NCBI GenBank assembly: GCA_001940725.1
Contig: MDVR01000128.1
Location: forward strand, 1 to 5,400
From: Candidatus Heimdallarchaeota archaeon LC_2
GTDB lineage: Archaea; Asgardarchaeota; Heimdallarchaeia; Heimdallarchaeales; Kariarchaeaceae
Direction: 5' to 3'
DNA: 5,400 nucleotides
The position numbers and the translations under genes are program-made. Below, one piece after another: positions 1-3,056 of the stretch; the first letter of the stretch is position 1, and every line of letters begins with the position of its first letter. The notes under the pieces are model-generated. The model saw only the letters and a program-made list of their open reading frames with translations. It made no database searches and was not told the origin of the DNA.

Positions 1-2
1 AT

Positions 3-143
3 AAATTAGTAAAACAGTTTAGTGAATGTCCAGAATGTGGTCCCGGTTTCTTTATGGGAAAACATAAAGATCGAGAATTATGTGGGAACTGTGGACATAC
101 GAAATTCAAGGGCCAAAAAAGTAAACGCGGTAAAAAGAATTAG
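3..143 (+). CDS. rps27ae: Small ribosomal subunit protein S27ae (eS31), C-terminal part, 5' end outside window
   Basis: This is the last 46 codons of a gene that enters from the left edge and ends at TAG 141-143. The peptide shows the S27ae zinc ribbon: a CPEC pair (visible residues 9-12), the hallmark CGPGFFM then HKDR, and a second pair CGNC (27-30) followed by GHTKFKG. The tail is basic (KSKRGKKN). S27ae is a small protein of the 30S head, and the four Cys bind one zinc. By comparison with the family about 20 N-terminal residues are missing, so the start is off-window. The gene converges on the dephospho-CoA kinase gene, leaving a 21 bp gap with no clear terminator; an A5 run at 132-136 would give U5 to the opposite transcript. 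In many archaea S24e lies just upstream and the whole set is co-directional, so this orientation implies local rearrangement. Confidence 0.93.
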   Translation, partial: KLVKQFSECPECGPGFFMGKHKDRELCGNCGHTKFKGQKSKRGKKN

Positions 144-164
144 TTTAAAATAATAATTTAACTC

Positions 165-704
165 CTAAACAAATTCAGCCATTTTACCAAGTAGGTTCAA
201 CCCATATAGAGTTGCTTCCCGATCAATAATTCTTAAGACGGCACCCGCATTTGGCTGCCCATAAACAATAATGGACCCGATGGGTAACTCAACTAACAAA
301 GGAAGCACAAGAAGATCTTCTTCACCTTCAACTTTGATATGTATCCGTTCATTCTTTTTCGTCACAAAAATTATTGCATCTTTAATTAATTTCCAAGCAT
401 CTTTGGTAATAACAGCTGCAGGGGAATGTGTTTTCAAATTTCGGTAACCTAAATAATCATTCCATTCAATTAATTTTTCACGTTTTGTGTATCCATCAGT
501 TATCACAATTTCAGGATCAAAATCATTATTAACCAATATGTCAGCTGTCACATCACCTACCCCAACAAGGATTCCAGTCCGATCAGCCAATTCCTTTTTT
601 AGGAGAGGTATTGTTGATTCTATGGTTCCTTTGATTAATTTCCCCATAGGTCGAGTTAATTCATCTCTGAGGTTTATTGGAAGTCGTAAATTTGTAGGAT
701 CCAC
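165..704 (-). CDS. GTP-dependent dephospho-CoA kinase (DUF359 family)
   Basis: The 179-residue product matches archaeal DUF359, shown in Thermococcales to phosphorylate dephospho-CoA with GTP in the last step of CoA synthesis; it is cytosolic and unrelated to bacterial CoaE. Family blocks appear in order: LPINLRDELTRPMGKLI (8-24), GVGDVTADIL (48-57), the acidic/basic strand IVITDGYTKRE (66-76), a THSPAAVI block (92-99) standing for the usual N-P-G-T-I segment, and the signature EGEEDLLVLP (126-135) leading to YGQPNAGAVL (148-157). Asp51, Asp70, Lys74, Glu128, Glu129 and Asp130 are the likely nucleotide or metal contacts by family comparison. The start is GTG (704-702). An in-frame TGA lies a few codons upstream and no ATG is available in frame; an ATG 11 nt upstream is out of frame. 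The length is normal. The gene is often next to spt4 in archaea; here an AIG2-like gene lies between them. Confidence 0.93.
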   Translation of the reverse strand: MDPTNLRLPINLRDELTRPMGKLIKGTIESTIPLLKKELADRTGILVGVGDVTADILVNNDFDPEIVITDGYTKREKLIEWNDYLGYRNLKTHSPAAVITKDAWKLIKDAIIFVTKKNERIHIKVEGEEDLLVLPLLVELPIGSIIVYGQPNAGAVLRIIDREATLYGLNLLGKMAEFV

Positions 705-762
705 AATTTTAACATTTTTTTTTCACTGATTTAATTTTTGGATTATGTTTGACTAATCGAAT

Positions 763-770
763 GATATAAG
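763..770 (-). promoter_or_regulatory. Candidate TATA box for the dephospho-CoA kinase gene
   Basis: Read on the minus strand this is CTTATATC, an exact match to the archaeal consensus YTTAWANN. A start of transcription about 25 nt downstream would fall near 738-742, giving a leader of about 35 nt before the GTG start at 704. The BRE purine stretch is not convincing. In an AT-rich intergenic region such matches also occur by chance, so the call rests mainly on position. Confidence 0.4.
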
Positions 771-797
771 AGCTTATAATTTCATTATCATATCTAG

Positions 798-803
798 AAA
801 AAA
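798..803 (-). terminator. Candidate U-tract terminator after the AIG2-like gene
   Basis: The minus strand carries a T6 run about 70 nt past the stop codon of the AIG2-like gene and upstream of the kinase promoter. Archaeal polymerases terminate at short U-rich tracts without needing a hairpin. No stem is seen. The placement between two genes that each have a TATA box fits separate transcription units. Confidence 0.3.
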
Positions 804-833
804 TTTATTTACCTACATTGTAATATATGCACA

Positions 834-867
834 ATTTAGATAAAATTTAGAACTTATTATTTAGATA
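834..867. repeat. Three ATTTAGA copies in a 34 bp AT-rich stretch
   Basis: ATTTAGA occurs at 834, 845 and 859; the outer copies extend to ATTTAGATA. They lie just beyond the stop of the AIG2-like gene, on its downstream side. The spacing is irregular (11 and 14 bp) and base composition is extreme, so this may be chance. The same octamer ATTTAGAT forms an arm of the palindrome at 2433-2450. Confidence 0.35.
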
Positions 868-872
868 GAGAA

Positions 873-1259
873 TTAAACCGCATCCCACGGGATAGTTGCC
901 TTCCAATTACCATCGGGTACAAACAAAAATTCATTGGGTGGAAGACTCTTACTATAAACGAAAATATTTACACTTTCATTAATTTCTAGAATTTGTATAC
1001 TGGTATAGTGATATCCAAATGGCTCTTCTAAGGCTTTAATTTGGGTGAATAGATTTTCCTCAACAATATAAACTTCAACAAATATGTTTGATAAATCCTT
1101 TGATTTTATGATCATTGGATATCTACCATTTGAATATAGCTTATATTTTATTTTGACAAATCCCTCAAAAATCGGCTCAAACCCTTTTAAATATGCATTA
1201 TAATTATAATATCCTTTTTTAAGCGTACCATATACTGCTAATAATCTTCTTTGCAACAA
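873..1259 (-). CDS. AIG2/GGACT-like gamma-glutamylcyclotransferase family protein
   Basis: The 128-residue product has the fold signature of the gamma-glutamylcyclotransferase superfamily: LAVYGTLKKGYYNY at residues 7-20 (the Y-G-T/S-L-K/R-x-G substrate loop), GRYPMII at 45-51 (like YPLVI of gamma-glutamylamine cyclotransferase), VEVYIV at 61-66, and ALEEPFGYHY at 76-85. Glu78 or Glu79 is the likely catalytic acid, with Tyr83 and Tyr85 nearby. Family members release 5-oxoproline from gamma-glutamyl amines or peptides; the substrate here is unknown. The start is TTG: the frame is closed upstream by TAA without ATG or GTG, and TTG-TTG gives the usual short lead into the first strand. No clear Shine-Dalgarno is seen, and the leader is probably very short. 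The gene sits 72 bp after spt4, in the place where DUF359 usually follows, so it looks like an insertion into a conserved string. Confidence 0.85.
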   Translation of the reverse strand: MLQRRLLAVYGTLKKGYYNYNAYLKGFEPIFEGFVKIKYKLYSNGRYPMIIKSKDLSNIFVEVYIVEENLFTQIKALEEPFGYHYTSIQILEINESVNIFVYSKSLPPNEFLFVPDGNWKATIPWDAV

Positions 1260-1294
1260 AGAATGATTTGTTGGACAATATTAAAAGTAATCGC

Positions 1295-1302
1295 ATTATA
1301 AA
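1295..1302 (-). promoter_or_regulatory. Candidate TATA box for the AIG2-like gene
   Basis: The minus strand reads TTTATAAT, an exact YTTAWANN match, preceded by an A-rich stretch suitable as BRE. Transcription would begin near 1270-1275, about 12 nt before the TTG start at 1259. It lies in the 72 bp gap after spt4, which suggests the gene is not simply part of the rpo7-spt4 transcript. Confidence 0.5.
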
Positions 1303-1331
1303 ATTTTTTGTTGAAATGTCTAGTTATTTTT

Positions 1332-1565
1332 TTATCTAACTCTTAATGCATATTGACCTTTTCTAGTAACATTTAATCTCTTTGCAATTTCTGAAGATTC
1401 TGGATCGAAAATCAAAACCATCCCGGAATAATCCTCACTTAAATCAGTAGAATTACAATTCGGACAACGATCTAATTGGAATTTTCGATTATCTCTTTCA
1501 GCTTCGGGAAATAATCGTGAGTCTTTCTGATCAAATAGGAATTGACATTGCCGACAAGCCTTCAT
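1332..1565 (-). CDS. spt4: Transcription elongation factor Spt4 (RpoE'', Rpo8-adjacent factor)
   Basis: The 77-residue product is a full-length archaeal Spt4. It partners Spt5 (NusG) to bind the RNA polymerase clamp and raise processivity. It starts with a zinc ribbon: CRQC (Cys4, Cys7) and CPNC (Cys34, Cys37). The family block LSEDYSGMVLIFDPESSEIAKRL follows at residues 42-64, then the basic end RKGQYALRVR. The Asp/Glu-Tyr-Ser-Gly part and the SEIAK helix are the usual Spt5-binding surface. The insert between the Cys pairs (SRLFPEAERDNRKF) is somewhat longer and more charged than in many homologues. ATG (1565-1563) overlaps the rpo7 stop as ATGA, and GAGAGG lies 7 nt upstream within rpo7, so the two genes are translationally coupled. 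The stop is TAA 1334-1332. Confidence 0.96.
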   Translation of the reverse strand: MKACRQCQFLFDQKDSRLFPEAERDNRKFQLDRCPNCNSTDLSEDYSGMVLIFDPESSEIAKRLNVTRKGQYALRVR

Positions 1566-2128
1566 GCCGAGGCCTCTCTTTTCTCAGTTATCCCACTTTT
1601 CCACGCTTCGATCCATTCCATTTTTCCTAAGCCGGGTTGTCTCATTGTTACACCTACTCTTATTGCATTTCTCTGTAAACCGACAACAACAATTCGCCCC
1701 CTAACTATTTCATCTCTTCTAATTGTTAGATTAGTCTGCTTTCCAATAAGAATATCTTGACCTGAATTATAACTAAAGAAATCATCGGCCATTTGTGAAA
1801 CATGACAAAGTGCATCAATGGTACTTACACGTACAAATGCTCCGAAATCGATAAGTTCAATAACAGCACCCTCGATTACTTCACCTCTTTCAGGTATATA
1901 TGATAATATCTTAAATTCAGCATCGTAAAATGCCCCAGCGTTACCTGGGATAAGTCTTCCAATTGTGATATCTCCTGCTTCAAGAACTGCTACAATGAAA
2001 CCAAGTTTTTCTAAGATTCTTTCTTCAAGGCTTTCTCGGGCTAGTTCAAGTAAAATCTCCGCTAGATTCTGATCAAATCTGTTTGGAGGTACTCTGAGTG
2101 TATATTTTATTGTACTAATATAATATAT
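1562..2128 (-). CDS. rpo7: RNA polymerase subunit Rpo7 (RpoE', Rpb7 homologue), apparent ATA start
   Basis: Translating the minus strand gives a 188-residue Rpo7, the stalk subunit that with Rpo4 helps open the promoter and bind nascent RNA. The N-terminal tip domain runs from IYYISTIKYTLRVPPNRF through the GFIVAV strand and LIPGNAGAFYDAEF. The S1/OB domain starts near residue 80 (PERGEVIEGAVIELIDFGAF, then HVSQMADDFFSY) and ends with VTMRQPGLGKMEWIEAWK. The frame is open and conserved from 2128 but has no ATG, GTG or TTG until Met113 (1792). An in-frame TAA lies at 2167-2165. ATA 2128-2126 aligns exactly with the usual Met of the family start (M-Y-K-I/L-x-x-I), and GAGG lies 8 nt upstream. 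A CTG at 2149-2147 with GGAG 7 nt upstream is the alternative. The stop TGA overlaps the spt4 ATG. Gene identity is near certain; the start is inferred. Confidence 0.93.
   Translation of the reverse strand: MYYISTIKYTLRVPPNRFDQNLAEILLELARESLEERILEKLGFIVAVLEAGDITIGRLIPGNAGAFYDAEFKILSYIPERGEVIEGAVIELIDFGAFVRVSTIDALCHVSQMADDFFSYNSGQDILIGKQTNLTIRRDEIVRGRIVVVGLQRNAIRVGVTMRQPGLGKMEWIEAWKSGITEKREASA
1573..1578 (-). promoter_or_regulatory. Shine-Dalgarno for spt4, inside rpo7
   Basis: GAGAGG on the minus strand, 7 nt before the spt4 ATG, lies within the last codons of rpo7. Together with the ATGA overlap it supports coupled translation of the two transcription-factor genes. Confidence 0.7.
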
Positions 2129-2135
2129 GAGATAT

Positions 2136-2140
2136 CCCTC
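2136..2140 (-). promoter_or_regulatory. Shine-Dalgarno-like GAGGG that points to the ATA start of rpo7
   Basis: On the minus strand GAGG(G) pairs with the archaeal anti-SD, and an 8 nt spacer (GATATCTC) leads to ATA at 2128-2126. A second motif, GGAG at 2160-2157, lies 7 nt before a CTG (2149-2147) in the same frame, so the SD evidence alone does not decide. Alignment of the protein N-terminus favours ATA. Confidence 0.5.
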
Positions 2141-2202
2141 ATCTCGCAGATTATTACTCCACTTTTATTAAGATCGATAGAGATCAAAAAAAAATCATTT
2201 CA

Positions 2203-2210
2203 ATTATAAA
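2203..2210 (-). promoter_or_regulatory. Candidate TATA box for the rpo7-spt4 operon
   Basis: TTTATAAT on the minus strand matches YTTAWANN exactly. Transcription would start near 2180, giving a leader of about 50 nt that holds both Shine-Dalgarno-like motifs. A T9 run (2194-2186, minus strand) lies between the box and the predicted start site. Confidence 0.5.
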
Positions 2211-2293
2211 AAAGCTGAAAATAAAAATATATTGTAATTCCAATCAAATCGAATTTATTTGTAATGTATTTGGTAATCATCGTTTAATCGTGA

Positions 2294-2301
2294 TTTAAAA
2301 T
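2294..2301 (+). promoter_or_regulatory. TATA-like box upstream of the candidate small RNA
   Basis: TTTAAAAT matches YTTAWANN exactly, and a start site 25 nt downstream would fall at about 2322-2328, just before the G+C island. The surrounding sequence is so AT-rich that chance matches are expected. It is listed because its position agrees with the hairpins and U-run that follow. Confidence 0.25.
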
Positions 2302-2324
2302 TGTATACTTATTTTAATTGTTTT

Positions 2325-2417
2325 TTTTTTCTTCGAGTTCGTATGGTAATGGACACATTACTTTCAGCCATCCTAGGATAGCTACAAGAAAAGGTACCTT
2401 GAAAAGTATACTTTTTT
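2325..2417 (+). ncRNA. Candidate structured small RNA in the rpo7-S6e intergenic region
   Basis: The stretch has about twice the G+C of its flanks, a known sign of structured RNA genes in AT-rich archaea. Folding by eye on the + strand gives a perfect 6 bp stem GTAATG/CATTAC (2346-2351 with 2356-2361, loop GACA) that extends by one G-U pair. It also gives an imperfect hairpin at 2366-2383 (AGC-C-ATC / GAT-A-GCT around CTAG), a short palindrome at 2391-2400, and a terminator-like hairpin AAAAG-TATA-CTTTT ending in T6 (2402-2417). No open frame longer than 12 codons is seen in it, and no tRNA, complete box C/D or H/ACA pattern is recognised. The exact ends are inferred from the TATA-like box and the U-run. 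The palindromes could instead be DNA operators, so this is a hypothesis. Confidence 0.25.
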
Positions 2418-2460
2418 GAATGATAACTCAGAATTTAGATTGATCTAAATAATTCGAATT
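2366..2460. repeat. Cluster of five palindromes, possible operator array
   Basis: Five dyads lie within 95 bp. They are AGCCATCCTAGGATAGCT at 2366-2383 (one mismatched pair), AAGGTACCTT at 2391-2400 (perfect), AAAAGTATACTTTT at 2402-2415 (perfect 14 bp), ATTTAGAT-TG-ATCTAAAT at 2433-2450 (perfect 8 bp arms) and AATTCGAATT at 2451-2460 (perfect). The second and third share the left element GAAAAG at 2388 and 2401, a 13 bp step. Most have little or no spacer, which suits dimeric DNA-binding proteins better than RNA hairpins. They are about 165-260 bp from the S6e start and about 240-330 bp from the rpo7 start, so the gene they would serve is unclear. Confidence 0.5.
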
Positions 2461-2585
2461 GTTTTATTTTTATTGAATTGTGAAATTGAAGATTTTCCAA
2501 ATTTTAATTGTTTGAAATCTGCTTTAAGTTTCAATTCAAAAACAAAAGTTAACCAATTATAATAAAGATTTATTGTGTTTCGCAT

Positions 2586-2600
2586 CCGAATTATTATATT
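2586..2600 (+). promoter_or_regulatory. Candidate promoter of the S6e-aIF2 gamma-PIN operon
   Basis: CCGAA at 2586-2590 resembles a BRE and is followed by TTATTATATT (2591-2600). The box is not a strict YTTAWANN match. A start site about 25 nt downstream would be near 2620-2625, at or just before the S6e ATG. That would make the transcript leaderless or nearly so, in keeping with the lack of a Shine-Dalgarno there. Confidence 0.4.
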
Positions 2601-2624
2601 ACTGTAATCCATAATTGATATGAA

Positions 2625-3005
2625 ATGGTTGCAGAAAAAACAATAGTAAATATTGGACAAAAAGATGGATCAACAGTAAGGATGACAATTGAAGGGGATG
2701 ATCGAACCCCGTTATACGGTTTATCCATAGGAAATGAATTTTCCGGTGAATTATTTAATTCAAAATATAAAGATTATACCTTCAAAGTCACTGGAGGAAG
2801 TGATTCTGATGGGGTTCCCATGCGCGGAGACATTGAAGGGGTCATGAGAAAACGTCCATTATTAAGTGGCGGAGTTGGATATAATCCAAAAAGAAAAGGT
2901 GTAAGGATGAGAAAACTGATTCGAGGTAGTGAAATATTTGATGACATTGCCCAGTTAAACGTAATGGTACTCAAAGCAGGTAAAAAACCTCTTTCTGAAG
3001 CATAA
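2625..3005 (+). CDS. rps6e: Small ribosomal subunit protein S6e (eS6)
   Basis: The 126-residue product is the usual size of archaeal eS6, a 30S body protein. It shows a beta-rich start (TIVNIGQKDGSTVRMTIEG), then the family core GGSDSDGVPMRGDIEGV (57-73), RKRPLLSGGVGY (75-86), KGVRMRKLIRG (91-101) and the end FDDIAQLNVMVLKAGKKPL (105-123). The long phosphorylated tail of eukaryotic S6 is absent, as in other archaea. The ATG follows an in-frame TGA (2616-2618) by two codons, so no other in-frame start is available; an upstream ATG at 2620 is out of frame and soon stops. It has no Shine-Dalgarno and may be leaderless. It is the first gene of an operon with aIF2 gamma, a common archaeal pairing, with about 50 bp between them. 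Confidence 0.96.
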   Translation: MVAEKTIVNIGQKDGSTVRMTIEGDDRTPLYGLSIGNEFSGELFNSKYKDYTFKVTGGSDSDGVPMRGDIEGVMRKRPLLSGGVGYNPKRKGVRMRKLIRGSEIFDDIAQLNVMVLKAGKKPLSEA

Positions 3006-3041
3006 CCTTTTCCGCGATTAAAACGTTCAATTGATTTTGTG

Positions 3042-3051
3042 AGGAGCTGAT
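3042..3051 (+). promoter_or_regulatory. Strong Shine-Dalgarno directly before ATA-ATA of aIF2 gamma
   Basis: AGGAGCTGAT matches 9 of 10 bases of the full archaeal SD AGGAGGTGAT. It ends 2 nt before ATA 3054-3056 and 5 nt before ATA 3057-3059; no ATG, GTG or TTG lies in any useful position after it in the aIF2 gamma frame until 3171. This is the main evidence that translation starts at one of the two ATA codons. Confidence 0.7.
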
Positions 3052-3056
3052 TCATA

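Larger units (their letters stand above)
2211..2586. other. Long noncoding divergent region between rpo7 and S6e
   Basis: No protein gene is supported here. The left part (2221-2330) is about 17% G+C and ends in T10 (2321-2330). Bases 2331-2400 rise to about 41% G+C, and 2401-2460 fall back to about 22%. The G+C island holds hairpins and palindromes, listed separately as a candidate small RNA and an inverted-repeat cluster. From 2461 to 2586 the sequence is AT-rich with only weak inverted repeats (TTGAATTG 2473-2480 against CAATTCAA 2532-2539, separated by 51 nt). An open frame on the minus strand (2445-2660) overlaps the S6e start and has no family features, so it is treated as chance. Confidence 0.6.

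Noticed and set aside
487..729. Plus-strand open frame inside the kinase gene
   Set aside because: It is a shadow of the well-supported DUF359 gene on the opposite strand.
1542..1760. Plus-strand open frame over the rpo7/spt4 junction
   Set aside because: It is antisense to two conserved genes and has no recognisable domain.
1562..1792. A short 76-residue protein starting at ATG 1792
   Set aside because: The upstream frame is open and encodes the conserved N-terminal two-thirds of Rpo7, so this is the C-terminal part of a longer gene and not a separate small protein.
2343..2381. 12-codon open frame starting at ATG in the G+C island
   Set aside because: It has no Shine-Dalgarno, is very short, and its bases are better explained by hairpins and a palindrome.
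2331..2460. Known RNA classes: tRNA, box C/D or H/ACA guide RNA, CRISPR
   Set aside because: There is no cloverleaf. One C-box-like ATGATAA (2420-2426) has no D box partner, ACA at 2384-2386 lacks the needed closing stem, and no direct repeats with spacers are seen.
2445..2660. 71-codon minus-strand open frame overlapping the S6e start
   Set aside because: It has no family motif, an AT-driven composition (Asn, Ile, Lys, Phe), and overlaps the promoter and first codons of a certain gene.
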